Positions 36,980-45,750 of a DNA stretch of 64,000 bases are shown one piece after another. Every line of letters begins with the position of its first letter. Position 1 is the first letter of the stretch. Source of the DNA: Pseudomonas lini (lineage in GTDB: Bacteria; Pseudomonadota; Gammaproteobacteria; Pseudomonadales; Pseudomonadaceae). The notes under the pieces were generated by a model, which was given only the letters and a program-made list of their open reading frames with translations, made no database searches and was not told where the DNA came from. A program made the translations under genes and the position numbers. The stretch lies in the NCBI RefSeq assembly GCF_001042905.1, contig NZ_JYLB01000007.1, positions 248,001-312,000 on the forward strand. Reading direction: 5' to 3'.

Positions 36980-38380
36980 TTATTCGCCTGTAGCGCTCGG
37001 TGCGCCGGCAGCGCGCTTGCGCTTGGCGCCGCCGCTGCGGCGACGTTTGCGCGGAGCGCCAGTACCGTCGTCCTTGCCGCTGAGGTCGCGGATCATGTCC
37101 CGGCGTTCGCTGTCGTTGGCGTCCTGATAGTCGGTCCACCACTCGCCCAGGCCATCGGTCTGCTCACCGGCGCTTTCGCGCAGCAGCAGGAAGTCGTAAC
37201 CGGCGCGGAACCGTGGGTTGTCCAGCAACAGGTCGGCGCGTTTGCCGCTGCGCCGCGGCAGACGCTCCTGCATGTCCCAGATCTCGCGGATCGGCATGGT
37301 GAAGCGTTTCGGAATGGCGATGCGCTGGCACTGTTCGGCGATCAACTCGTGAGCGGCTTCCTGCATCGCCGGAATCGGCGGCATGCCGCGCTCTTGCAGA
37401 CGCAACACACGGGCCGGCAGGGCAGGCCAGAGCAGGGCGGCAAACAGGAACGCCGGGGTGACCGGTTTGTTCTGCTTGATCCGCAGGTCTGTGTTGATCA
37501 GCGCTTCACTGATCAGCGTGTGGGTGTAGGTCGGGTTGTACTCCAACGCTGCCGCACTGGCCGGGAACAGCGGATCGAACAGCTGCAGGTCGACCAGCAT
37601 TTCGAAGGTGTCCGCGGCATAGCCGGAGAGGAACAGCTTGAGCACTTCTTCGAACAGACGAGCCGAAGGGATCTCGCGCAGCAACGGCGCCAGTTCGCGG
37701 ATCGGCGTGGCGCTGTGTTTTTCGATGCCGAAATTCAGCTTGGCGGCGAAACGCACGGCCCGCAGCATCCGCACCGGGTCTTCCTGGTAGCGTTGCTTCG
37801 GATCGCCGATCAGGCGGATCAGATGATTGCGGATATCGTGTACGCCGTTGGCGTAGTCGAGAATGCGTTCACTGACCGGATCGTAATACAAGGCGTTGAT
37901 GGTGAAGTCGCGGCGTTGCGCGTCTTCTTCCAGGGTGCCATAGACGTTGTCACGCAGAATTCGCCCGCTTTCATTACGAGACGATTGGTTGCTGTCTTCG
38001 TCTTCGTCGTTTTGCGGGTGATTGGCGCGGAAGGTCGCGACTTCAATGATTTCGCGGCCAAAGTGGATATGCACCAGTTTGAAACGCCGACCGATGATCC
38101 GCGCATTGCGGAACTCGGCGCGTACCTGCTCAGGCGTGGCACTGGTGGCGACGTCGAAATCTTTCGGCGTGATGCCGAGCAGCATGTCACGCACACAGCC
38201 GCCGACCAGGTAAGCCTGGTAACCGGCGTTCTGCAGGCGTTCGACGATATTCACCGCGTAACGGCTGAACTGTGCCTTTTGCAGCGAATGTTGGCCGCTG
38301 TTAAGCACTTCAGGCGTACTGCGAATGTGTTGCGTATGACGCTTGGGAGAACGGAATGACTGGAACAACTTCTTCAGCAT
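36980..38380 (-). CDS. pcnB: Poly(A) polymerase I
   Basis: 466 aa from the ATG at 38380 (MLKKLFQSF). It adds 3' poly(A) tails that speed RNA decay. The nucleotidyltransferase motif is YLVGGCVRDMLLG with ITPKDFDVATSATPEQV (about 58-85). The RRDFTINALYYD block and the RNA-binding region follow. The C-terminal tail is very basic (KRRRSGGAKRKRAAG). It lies downstream of the CrcZ sRNA and upstream of folK; the cbrA-cbrB-crcZ-pcnB order is the known Pseudomonas one. Confidence 0.96.
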   Translation of the reverse strand: MLKKLFQSFRSPKRHTQHIRSTPEVLNSGQHSLQKAQFSRYAVNIVERLQNAGYQAYLVGGCVRDMLLGITPKDFDVATSATPEQVRAEFRNARIIGRRFKLVHIHFGREIIEVATFRANHPQNDEDEDSNQSSRNESGRILRDNVYGTLEEDAQRRDFTINALYYDPVSERILDYANGVHDIRNHLIRLIGDPKQRYQEDPVRMLRAVRFAAKLNFGIEKHSATPIRELAPLLREIPSARLFEEVLKLFLSGYAADTFEMLVDLQLFDPLFPASAAALEYNPTYTHTLISEALINTDLRIKQNKPVTPAFLFAALLWPALPARVLRLQERGMPPIPAMQEAAHELIAEQCQRIAIPKRFTMPIREIWDMQERLPRRSGKRADLLLDNPRFRAGYDFLLLRESAGEQTDGLGEWWTDYQDANDSERRDMIRDLSGKDDGTGAPRKRRRSGGAKRKRAAGAPSATGE

Positions 38381-38528
38381 GGGATGCACTGTTTGAAGGA
38401 ATGTTCGGCCATAACGAAGAATGACCGCATGATGGGCGGGGATTCTAGCATTTAGTCGGGGGATGGTGTAGGAAGCTGCGCAAGTGCTTGGAGGGGATGT
38501 CTGGCATGGGGTTTTGTAGCAACTGCCG

Positions 38529-38640
38529 TGTGGCGAGGGGGCTTGCCCCCGTTCCAGTGCGCAGCACTGGCATGATTTCGGAAACGCTCAAGAGCTTGGG
38601 GCTGCTTCGCAACCCAACGGGGGCGAGCCCCCTCGCCACA
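38529..38640. repeat. REPIN with GCGAGGGGGCTTGCCCCCG arms
   Basis: TGTGGCGAGGGGGCTTGCCC... at the left and its inverse ending at 38640. An inner hairpin CCAGTGC-GCA-GCACTGG follows the left arm. It is a different REP subfamily from the one at 6340. Lies between crcZ and pcnB. Confidence 0.9.
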
Positions 38641-38654
38641 GGCTAAACGCCAGA

Positions 38655-39024
38655 AACCACAAGGGGAGCCGAAGCTCCCCAAGAAGTAGTTGCATGCTCT
38701 ATTTTTATTATTGGTTTCGGGCTTCTTGTTTTTGTTGAGCGCCCTCGCCATGAAGTTTTCCTTCACGGCCCTCCCAATCGGGAGCCAAGAGCAAACGGAT
38801 TGCTTTGGTCGCTGTGTTGCTGTGATCGTTCGATCCAACCAGTTCAGGCACTGTCTTGGGACAGTTTTTTATTGTTCTCGGCCTGGTCGTGGGGCAAGCC
38901 CCAAATGCAACGCCTCTCCAAAAGAATCAGTTAGCTACGCCTCTCGCCGTCTTGTTTTTATTGTGCGTGAGTCGATACGTCTTATTTTTATTGTCTTGTA
39001 CATTGCTTGTTATTGTTCTTGTAC
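38655..39024 (-). ncRNA. crcZ: CrcZ small RNA (Hfq/Crc antagonist)
   Basis: Known to lie between cbrB and pcnB in Pseudomonas, and found here in the same place. It is about 370 nt, read leftward from about 39024 to a GGGGAGC-TTCG-GCTCCCC hairpin at 38663-38680. Six A-rich stretches match the AAnAAnAA motif that binds Hfq/Crc. They lie near 38705, 38735, 38872, 38955, 38983 and 39013, with sequences such as ACAATAAAAACAAG and AAGAACAATAACAAGC. Titrating Hfq/Crc away, CrcZ relieves repression of catabolic mRNAs. Both ends are estimates. A 128-aa ORF over part of it is an artefact. Confidence 0.88.
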
Positions 39025-39033
39025 TAAACATAT

Positions 39034-39050
39034 AGCAGGGTGCGTGCCAA
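39034..39050 (-). promoter_or_regulatory. Sigma-54 promoter of crcZ
   Basis: Read leftward, TTGGCACGCACCCTGCT matches the -24/-12 consensus, with GG and GC 10 bp apart. Expected start of transcription is near 39024. Confidence 0.88.
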
Positions 39051-39109
39051 CTTTTATGAGGTCCAGTAAAACAAGGGGTTAGGCGGGCTAATGGTGTTTT
39101 TCGAGGCCC

Positions 39110-39143
39110 AAAAAAACCGGGGCTTCGTTACCGTAAGCCCCGG
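39110..39143 (-). terminator. Terminator of cbrB
   Basis: Read leftward, CCGGGGCTT and AAGCCCCGG form a 9-bp stem with a loop that contains GGTAAC. It is followed by seven T. It separates the cbrB mRNA from crcZ. Confidence 0.9.
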
Positions 39144-39147
39144 CTTC

Positions 39148-39198
39148 TGTTACGCGAAAAAGCTGAGGTAACAGTTTTTTCACAATGTCATGTGTTAC
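39148..39198 (-). promoter_or_regulatory. CbrB enhancer sites upstream of crcZ
   Basis: TGTTAC at 39148-39153 and GTAACA at 39168-39173 form an inverted repeat with a 14-bp spacer. A further TGTTAC is at 39193-39198. GTTAC-type half-sites are the CbrB recognition sequence as I recall it. The site lies about 100 bp upstream of the sigma-54 promoter. Confidence 0.72.
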
Positions 39199-39220
39199 CC
39201 GCACATCCGACAGGTGCGGT

Positions 39221-40657
39221 TCAGCTCTCGCTGGCCACCCCGGTCTTGCGCCGCGGAATGCCCAGGCGCTGACGGCGTTCCCACAGGCATTTGCGACTGA
39301 CCCCGAGTTTGCGGGCCAGCTCGGTTTCGGTCATGTGGTCCTGATGCTCGAGAACGAAATGCTGGAAGTAGTCTTCCAGGGACAAATCTTCGGTCGGTTC
39401 GTGGCTGGTGTTACCGCCGCTATTGCCCTGCTGGGGCGCCAGGCCGATGAAGTCGTCGTCATCCAGATCGCTCAGTTCGATGTCGATGCCCAGCAGCTCG
39501 GCGGAAATCTCCGGGCTTTCGCATAGGATCACGGCGCGTTCGACCGCATTTTCCAGCTCGCGAACGTTACCCGGCCAGGAGTAATGCCGAATCGCCTGTT
39601 CGGCATCCAGGGCGAATTTCAGATCGGTGCGGTTGACCCGCGCGCTCTGCCGCGCGAGGAATGCAGTGGCAATTTCATTGACGTCCGCGCCGCGCTCGCG
39701 CAGGGCCGGCAGCTTCAAGGCGATCACGTGAAGACGGTAATACAAGTCTTCACGGAACTGGCCAATTTTCGCCAGGCTCTTGAGGTCTCGGTGGGTCGCG
39801 GCAATCAGGCGTACATCAACCTTCTGCGACTGCACCGAACCGACCCGGCGGATTTCGCCTTCCTGCAACACACGCAGCAGGCGAGCCTGAGCTTCCAGTG
39901 GCAGTTCACCGATTTCATCGAGGAACAAGGTGCCGCCGTCCGCCGCTTCCACCAACCCGGCACGCCCGGCACTGGCGCCGGTAAACGCGCCTTTTTCGTG
40001 GCCGAACAGTTCGGACTCGATCAGGCTTTCTGGAATGGCTGCGCAGTTCACCGAGATCATCGGCGCCTTGGCGCGCTTGGACAGATTATGCAGAGCGCGT
40101 GCTACCAGTTCTTTACCGGTACCCGATTCACCCTGGATCAGGACGTTGGAATCGGTTGGCGCGACTTTGCGGATCTTGCTGTAAAGGTCCTGCATCGGCG
40201 GACATGAGCCGATAATGCCGATTTCGCCGTTGCTGTTGTCGACACCATTTTTCGCGGCGCCATTGCTCGTTTTGCCGACGACCGGTTCACCGCTGGCTTG
40301 CGCCGATTGGCGATCACGCAGGATTCGCGCGACGGCCTGGAGCATTTCGTCGTGATCGAAAGGCTTGGCGATGTAATCCACCGCGCCCATCTTCATGGAG
40401 TCGACGGCCGAACGCAGGCTGGCGTAACTGGTCATGATCAGCACCGGAGTGCCCTGGCCAAGTTTGATCAACTCGGTACCAGGCGCGCCTGGCAGACGCA
40501 GGTCGCTGACGATCAGGTCAAATGTGGGGATGCTGAAACGCTCTTGTGCTTCCTGCACGGATCCGGCTTCGCTGACCTGGTACTGGTTACGTTCCAGCAG
40601 ACGGCGCAAGGCGGAGCGGATAATTGTTTCGTCTTCGACGATCAAAATGTGCGGCAT
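39221..40657 (-). CDS. cbrB: Sigma-54 response regulator CbrB
   Basis: 478 aa NtrC-family activator of carbon/nitrogen balance genes, chiefly crcZ. Receiver domain: Asp phospho-acceptor at about 52 (VSDLRLPG). AAA+ domain: Walker A GESGTGKE, sigma-54 contact GAFTGA and Walker B DGGTLFLDEIGE. C-terminal Fis-type HTH: TELARKLGVSRKCLWERRQ. It is 22 bp downstream of cbrA and presumably co-transcribed. Its own terminator lies 75-110 bp after the stop. Confidence 0.97.
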   Translation of the reverse strand: MPHILIVEDETIIRSALRRLLERNQYQVSEAGSVQEAQERFSIPTFDLIVSDLRLPGAPGTELIKLGQGTPVLIMTSYASLRSAVDSMKMGAVDYIAKPFDHDEMLQAVARILRDRQSAQASGEPVVGKTSNGAAKNGVDNSNGEIGIIGSCPPMQDLYSKIRKVAPTDSNVLIQGESGTGKELVARALHNLSKRAKAPMISVNCAAIPESLIESELFGHEKGAFTGASAGRAGLVEAADGGTLFLDEIGELPLEAQARLLRVLQEGEIRRVGSVQSQKVDVRLIAATHRDLKSLAKIGQFREDLYYRLHVIALKLPALRERGADVNEIATAFLARQSARVNRTDLKFALDAEQAIRHYSWPGNVRELENAVERAVILCESPEISAELLGIDIELSDLDDDDFIGLAPQQGNSGGNTSHEPTEDLSLEDYFQHFVLEHQDHMTETELARKLGVSRKCLWERRQRLGIPRRKTGVASES

Positions 40658-40679
40658 TGATTCGATACTCTCGACGGTC

Positions 40680-43634
40680 TCAGTTCACAGCGGACGTCGC
40701 TTCGACATGACGCGGCAAAGTCACCCGGATACGGGTGCCGCGTTGGCTTTGAACATCAGCCGGGCTGTCGATGGTGATTTGTCCATAATGCTCTTCAACG
40801 ATGGAATAGACCAGTGCAAGGCCCAGACCGGTGCCTTCGCCAGGATCCTTGGTGGTGAAGAAAGGTTCGAACAGTCGGTCCATGATGCTCGAGGGAATAC
40901 CACTGCCTTCGTCTTCGACGATCAGATCGACCGTGTGTTCGCCGGCTTCGCTTTTAACTCGCACTGCACTGCCCGGAGGCGAGGCGTCGCGGGCGTTTGA
41001 GAGCAGGTTGATCAATACTTGGGCGAGCCGCTGCGGGTCGCCTTCGACCCAGTGATCGGGGTCGCACAGGTTGTAGAACTGTACTTCGAAATTGCGCCGG
41101 TTCAAGGCCAGCAGGCCGATGGCATCCTGGGCCACTTCCGCCAGACAGACGGGCTCGTCACTGTGCTGATAACTGCCGGCATGGGCGAAGCTCATCAGCG
41201 ACTGAACGATGCGTGACACGCGTTTGGTCTGCTCGAGGATCTGCCCGCTGATTTCCGTGAGTTCGGCGTCGTCCTCACGCTCTTCGCGCAAGTTTTGCGC
41301 GAGGCAGGCAATGCCGGTGATCGGGTTGCCGATTTCATGGGCCACGCCGGCCGCCAGTCGACCGATGCTGGCCAGGCGCTCGGAGTGCACCAGTTTATCT
41401 TCGAGCATCTGGGTTTCGGTCAGGTCTTCCACCAGCAGTACCAGGCCGCTGTTACCCGGCGCCAGCGGTTCATCGATCGCCGCTTTGTGCAGGTTCAGCC
41501 AGCGAGTCTGACCGTCGAGGGCCAGGTGCTGTTTGTGCAAATGCTCGTCCGGCAGATTGATGAAGCCTTGCAGCAGTTCTTTCCACGGATCGGCAATGGT
41601 GCTCAGGCGCGAACCGACCACACGCTGCGCGGCAATCCCGGTCAGCTCCTCCATGGCTTTGTTCCACATGAGGATTTCCTGATCCTTGGCCAGCGAGCAC
41701 ACGCCCATCGGCAACTCTTGCAAGGTCTGGCGGTGGTAGCGGCGCAACGCATCGAGTTCGGCGGCAAGACCGGTGAGGCGCGAGTGGTAGTCCTCAAGAC
41801 GGCTTTCGATGAAGTGGATGTCTTCGGTGACATAGTTTTCGCCGCCAGCCTTGTAGGGCAGGAAGGTTTCGACCATGTCCTGCGCGACGCTCGGCCCCAT
41901 CAGGCCGGAAAGGTTCGCTTCGATACGATCACGCAGACGGCGCAAAGCGTACGGTCGACGTTCATCGAACGGCAGATAGAGGTCACGCAGCGCCTGTTCG
42001 ACTTCTTTCTGTGCAGCCTTGGCGCCCAGCGGCTTGGCCAGTTGCGTGGCAAATTCCTGAGGCGAGGCGGCATGCAGTTCGCGGCGTTGCGGGCGGCGAA
42101 CGTTGTCCACGGCGCAGGCTTCGGCGGCGCTGGCCTCTTCGGGGCTGGCGTTGGTGAACAACGAGATCAGCGTGAACATCAGCACGTTGGCGGCCAGCGA
42201 GGCAATCGCTGCCATGTGCCAGCTGGTGTCGTCCAGCACGTAAATCATGTTCAACAGTGGAATGTAGAAGCCTTGCAGATTGCCGACCAGCGGCAGCAGC
42301 ATGGTCACCAGCCACACCAGAATCCCCGCCAGCAAGCCGGCGATGAAGCCGCGACGGTTGGCGGTCGGCCAGTACAGTACCGACAACACCCCCGGCAGGA
42401 ACTGCAATGTGGCGACGAAGGCGACGATGCCGAGGTTAGCCAGGTCCTGCTCGGCACCCAGCATCAGGTAGAAACCGTAACCGGCCATGATGATCGCGAC
42501 GATCAGCGCCCGGCGGGTCCATTTCAGCCAACGGTAGATATTGCCTTCGGCCGGCGGCTGATAGAGCGGCAGCACCAGATGGTTCAGCGCCATCCCGGAC
42601 AGCGCCAGCGTGGTGACGATGATCAGGCCGCTGGCCGCCGACAATCCGCCGATATACGCCAATAGTGCCAGGGCTTTGTTGTTGGCGGCGATGCCGATGC
42701 CCAGGGTGAAATATTCCGGATTGGTCGTGGCGCCGAGTTTCAGCCCGGCCCAGAGAATCAGCGGCACCGCGAGGCTCATCAACAGCAGAAACAGCGGCAG
42801 ACCCCAGCTCGCACTGACCAGCGAGCGCGGGTTGAGGTTTTCGGTAAAGGTCATGTGATACATGTGCGGCATCACGATCGCCGAGGCGAAGAACACCAGC
42901 AACAGCGTGCGCCACGGGCCTTCCTGCAATGGCGTGTGCAGGGCGGCGAGGGCGGTCTGGTTTTGCAGCAGCCACAGTTCCAGCTGTTGCGGGCCATCGA
43001 ACACGCCATACAGCGCATACAGTCCGACGCCGCCAATCGCGATCAGTTTGATCACCGACTCGAAGGCAATCGCGAACACCAGGCCTTCATGTTTCTCGCG
43101 GGTAGCGATGTGGCGTGAGCCGAAGAAAATCGTGAACAGCGTAATCAGTGCGCAGAAGCTCAGGGCCACGCGATGCTGCACCGGCTCGCGGGTGAGGATG
43201 CTGATGGAGTCGGCCACTGCCTGAATCTGCAACGCCAGCAACGGCAGCACGCCGATCAACATGAAAATTGTCGTCAGTGCGCCGGCCCAGGTGCTGCGGA
43301 AACGAAACGCAAACAAGTCGGCCAGGGACGAGAGCTGATAAGTGCGGGTGATTTTCAGGATCGGGTACAAAAGCACCGGTGCCAGCAGAAAGGCCCCGGA
43401 AACCCCGAGGTAGCTGGACAGAAAACCGTAGCCGTACTGATAGGCCAGGCCCACCGTGCCGTAAAACGCCCAGGCACTGGCGTAAACGCCCAGCGACAGG
43501 GTGTACGTCAGCGGGTGGCGAATGATCGCCCGGGGGATCATGCCCCGTTCGCTGATCCAGGCCACGCCGAACAGCACCGCCAGGTACGCGGCGCTGATCA
43601 GGATCATCTGGGTCAGGCTAAAGCTCATCGGCAT
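40680..43634 (-). CDS. cbrA: Sensor histidine kinase CbrA with SLC5-type transporter domain
   Basis: 984 aa. The N-terminal half (about 1-500) is a sodium:solute-symporter-like domain of about 13 helices; in P. putida CbrA it has been linked to histidine uptake. A STAC linker and PAS domain follow (MGVCSLAKDQEILMWNKAMEEL). HisKA has phospho-acceptor His in VAHEIGNPITG, and the HATPase has EDEGSGIPSSIMDRLF and GTGLGLALVYSIV. The start may be the second Met (43628). It overlaps the end of the small cbrX gene. Confidence 0.97.
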   Translation of the reverse strand: MPMSFSLTQMILISAAYLAVLFGVAWISERGMIPRAIIRHPLTYTLSLGVYASAWAFYGTVGLAYQYGYGFLSSYLGVSGAFLLAPVLLYPILKITRTYQLSSLADLFAFRFRSTWAGALTTIFMLIGVLPLLALQIQAVADSISILTREPVQHRVALSFCALITLFTIFFGSRHIATREKHEGLVFAIAFESVIKLIAIGGVGLYALYGVFDGPQQLELWLLQNQTALAALHTPLQEGPWRTLLLVFFASAIVMPHMYHMTFTENLNPRSLVSASWGLPLFLLLMSLAVPLILWAGLKLGATTNPEYFTLGIGIAANNKALALLAYIGGLSAASGLIIVTTLALSGMALNHLVLPLYQPPAEGNIYRWLKWTRRALIVAIIMAGYGFYLMLGAEQDLANLGIVAFVATLQFLPGVLSVLYWPTANRRGFIAGLLAGILVWLVTMLLPLVGNLQGFYIPLLNMIYVLDDTSWHMAAIASLAANVLMFTLISLFTNASPEEASAAEACAVDNVRRPQRRELHAASPQEFATQLAKPLGAKAAQKEVEQALRDLYLPFDERRPYALRRLRDRIEANLSGLMGPSVAQDMVETFLPYKAGGENYVTEDIHFIESRLEDYHSRLTGLAAELDALRRYHRQTLQELPMGVCSLAKDQEILMWNKAMEELTGIAAQRVVGSRLSTIADPWKELLQGFINLPDEHLHKQHLALDGQTRWLNLHKAAIDEPLAPGNSGLVLLVEDLTETQMLEDKLVHSERLASIGRLAAGVAHEIGNPITGIACLAQNLREEREDDAELTEISGQILEQTKRVSRIVQSLMSFAHAGSYQHSDEPVCLAEVAQDAIGLLALNRRNFEVQFYNLCDPDHWVEGDPQRLAQVLINLLSNARDASPPGSAVRVKSEAGEHTVDLIVEDEGSGIPSSIMDRLFEPFFTTKDPGEGTGLGLALVYSIVEEHYGQITIDSPADVQSQRGTRIRVTLPRHVEATSAVN

Positions 43635-43794
43635 CTTTTTGGCTCTGCAGAATGAAGGTCACGACAATCAGAATCAGCCAGAGCAAATAAGGGCGATACC
43701 AGGCGCCCGTGGCGTCGATCCACCAATCCATGATGGCCGGGGAGAACAGATAAATCCCCACTACCAGGAGCAGGACCAAGCGATAGATGTACAT
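43618..43794 (-). CDS. cbrX: Small membrane protein CbrX upstream of cbrA
   Basis: 58 aa: MYIYRLVLLL..., with two hydrophobic segments (about 4-21 and 35-50), a conserved WW-x2-ATGAWYRPYL stretch between them and acidic tail SQKDADEL. Its GAGG ribosome-binding site lies 5 bases before the ATG. Its stop overlaps the cbrA start region by about 11-17 bp, so it should be translationally coupled to cbrA. A short ORF in this position is known in P. putida and P. aeruginosa as cbrX. Role not clear: possibly tuning CbrA synthesis. Confidence 0.85.
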   Translation of the reverse strand: MYIYRLVLLLVVGIYLFSPAIMDWWIDATGAWYRPYLLWLILIVVTFILQSQKDADEL

Positions 43795-43871
43795 CCCGGC
43801 CTCTCTTTTTTATGCGCGTGCCCGAAAACGTGCGGCGATGGTAACGGATGGGCGCGCCACTGCAAGTGGCA

Positions 43872-44768
43872 TCACTGCAGTTGCGCTTCGGGTAACGTCA
43901 GTGTGCGCGGGATCAGCGATGCATCCCAGTGGGCAACGCCCCAGTTCAGCACTTCCCGTGGCGTGGCGTCATTCAGTTCGGTTACAGGCTTGTGCCCCAG
44001 CGCCCGCAATGCGCGCAGTAACAGCGGTGTGGCCTGATCTTCGGTCAGCGGCGGCGAGCGATAGGATTTGCCGAGTTTGTGGCCGTCCGGCTGGGTAATC
44101 AGCGGGATGTGCAGGTAGCGGGGTTGCGGCAGGCCCAGCAGTTCTTGCAGATAGAGCTGGCGTGGCGTGGAGTCCAGCAAATCGGCGCCTCGCACGATAT
44201 CGGTGATGCCTTGCCAGGCATCGTCCAGCACCACCGCCAATTGATAGGCGTAGAGCCCGTCGCGACGGCGGATCACGAAATCACCAACCTCTCGACCCAA
44301 GTGTTGACGGAATTCGCCCTGCACCCGGTCGATGAAGTGGTATTCCAGTTCCGGTACACGCAGGCGAATCGCCGCGTTCTCGGTGCCGTGCCCCGCGTTG
44401 CGGCAGAACCCGGGATAGATGCCGTGATACGGCTCCAATTGTTTGCGCGAACAGGTACAGGCGTAGGCCAGGCCCTGATTGAACAGGCGATTGATGACTT
44501 CGTCATAGGCCGCGTGCCGCTCGCTCTGTCGGACCATGTCGCCATCCCACTCGAACCCGTAGCTTTCCAATGCTTTGAGAATCGCGGCCTGAGCGCCGGG
44601 CTCTTCGCGCGGCGGATCGAGATCTTCCATGCGCACCAGCCAGCGGCCGCCGACCGAACGGGCGTCGAGGTAGGAGGCCAGTGCTGCGACCAGCGAACCG
44701 AAGTGCAAGTGTCCACTGGGCGTAGGGGCGAAACGCCCAATGTAGGCGGGGGAGGCGATGGTGGTCAT
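43872..44768 (-). CDS. gluQ: Glutamyl-Q tRNA(Asp) synthetase
   Basis: 298 aa from the ATG at 44768; the extra 20 residues upstream come from sequence next to a repeat. It activates glutamate and attaches it to queuosine-34 of tRNA-Asp, without an anticodon-binding domain. HIGH-like motif PTPSGHLHFGSL is at about residues 15-26. Zinc site CTCSR...CRNAG. KMSKS-like motif HKLGKSY. It follows dksA at about 210 bp, as in other pseudomonads. Confidence 0.93.
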   Translation of the reverse strand: MTTIASPAYIGRFAPTPSGHLHFGSLVAALASYLDARSVGGRWLVRMEDLDPPREEPGAQAAILKALESYGFEWDGDMVRQSERHAAYDEVINRLFNQGLAYACTCSRKQLEPYHGIYPGFCRNAGHGTENAAIRLRVPELEYHFIDRVQGEFRQHLGREVGDFVIRRRDGLYAYQLAVVLDDAWQGITDIVRGADLLDSTPRQLYLQELLGLPQPRYLHIPLITQPDGHKLGKSYRSPPLTEDQATPLLLRALRALGHKPVTELNDATPREVLNWGVAHWDASLIPRTLTLPEAQLQ

Positions 44769-44814
44769 TAGGGCGATGTCAGGCTGTTCAATCTTTTGAG
44801 CATGGCTTGAAGCC

Positions 44815-44888
44815 GCCTTCGCGAGCAAGCTCAGCTCCTACAGGAAATTGCGCTAGCCGTTGTAGGAGCGAAGCTTGCTCGCGAAGGC
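44815..44888. repeat. REPIN variant
   Basis: GCCTTCGCGAGCAAGCTCAG... (44815-44842) and TGTAGGAGCGAAGCTTGCTC... (44861-44888) form an inverted pair around 18 bp. Arms less perfect than in the other copies. In the gluQ-dksA gap. Confidence 0.85.
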
Positions 44889-44924
44889 GATTTTGAAGAC
44901 GCAACAAATCAGCAAATGTCAGAA

Positions 44925-44955
44925 ACAAAAAAACGGAGCGTTCGCACGCTCCGTT
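44925..44955 (-). terminator. Terminator of dksA
   Basis: AACGGAGCG and CGCTCCGTT form a 9-bp stem with a 6-nt loop. Read leftward, it is followed by a T run (the A tract at 44925-44932). Confidence 0.92.
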
Positions 44956-44975
44956 CTTCGTTCAAGTCGCCAAGA

Positions 44976-45416
44976 TTACTTGCCGACTTGCTTTTCCTTG
45001 ATTTCCGCCAGGGTCTTGCAGTCAACGCACATGTCGGCGGTAGGGCGGGCTTCCAGTCGCTTGACGCCGATTTCGACGCCGCAGGACTCGCACCAGCCGT
45101 ATTCTTCGTCTTCGATCAATTGCAGGGTTTTGTCGATTTTCTTGATCAACTTGCGCTCGCGGTCGCGGGCGCGCAATTCGAGGCTGAATTCCTCTTCCTG
45201 ACTGGCACGATCTGCCGGGTCCGGGAAGTTGGCCGCTTCGTCTTTCATGTGATCAACAGTACGGTCGACTTCCTGCATCAAGTCCTGTTTCCACTTGTTC
45301 AGGATCTTGGTGAAGTGAGCGCGCATGGGCTTGCCCATGTACTCTTCGCCCTTCACTTCTTTGTAGGGTTCGAAGCCGCTGATCGACTGATTTTGCTGCT
45401 TTGCTTGGGTGGGCAT
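44976..45416 (-). CDS. dksA: RNA polymerase-binding transcription factor DksA
   Basis: 146 aa. It inserts its coiled-coil into the RNA polymerase secondary channel and, with ppGpp, controls rRNA and amino-acid promoters. Coiled-coil region is at about 35-110. Tip residues (DPADRASQEEE) hold the two conserved Asp/Ala. Zinc finger CESCGVEIG...MCVDC is at the C-terminus (about 113-138). It has the classic 4-Cys form; some pseudomonads also have a Cys-poor DksA2 elsewhere. Own terminator. Confidence 0.97.
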   Translation of the reverse strand: MPTQAKQQNQSISGFEPYKEVKGEEYMGKPMRAHFTKILNKWKQDLMQEVDRTVDHMKDEAANFPDPADRASQEEEFSLELRARDRERKLIKKIDKTLQLIEDEEYGWCESCGVEIGVKRLEARPTADMCVDCKTLAEIKEKQVGK

Positions 45417-45750
45417 GAAATGGACCGCCTCTACTCTTGTAATCCATTGCGCAGGATTGCTCCATCACCGACACCTGCCGGCCCTGCGGCTGCAAGCGGG
45501 CGAACTTACCAGATCAAATCGGACCGCGCTACTCCCGGATGTCGAGCCCGCGGCCCGTGGGCCTTGCAAAAGATTGCAAAGCCTTGCCTGGTGGCTCTGG
45601 AGACCTGATCAATTATTGATTTTAGTCAAACCTGGAGCATACGCTTGAACCGTTTGAGACCAGCGTTATATGGGCTCTGACCGCTTTAGGTTCTCGCTCG
45701 TTCCTGCGCTTGGGTAGAATCGATTCTTTTCCCCGTTGTAAGGAAGGCTA
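45417..45750. other. Intergenic region between divergent dksA and the aminotransferase gene
   Basis: 334 bp. No gene, tRNA or clear operator seen. CATTGCGCAGGATTGC and a GC-rich hairpin-prone run (CGCGGCCCGTGGGCC) occur, but I see no convincing promoter boxes. Confidence 0.5.

Noticed and set aside
36629..38359. 576-aa plus-strand frame over folK-pcnB
   Set aside because: Covers two real genes on the other strand with clear motifs.
38452..38838. 128-aa minus-strand frame between crcZ and pcnB
   Set aside because: Made of the CrcZ 3' half and a REPIN; A-rich motif gives the NKNKKPETNNK run.
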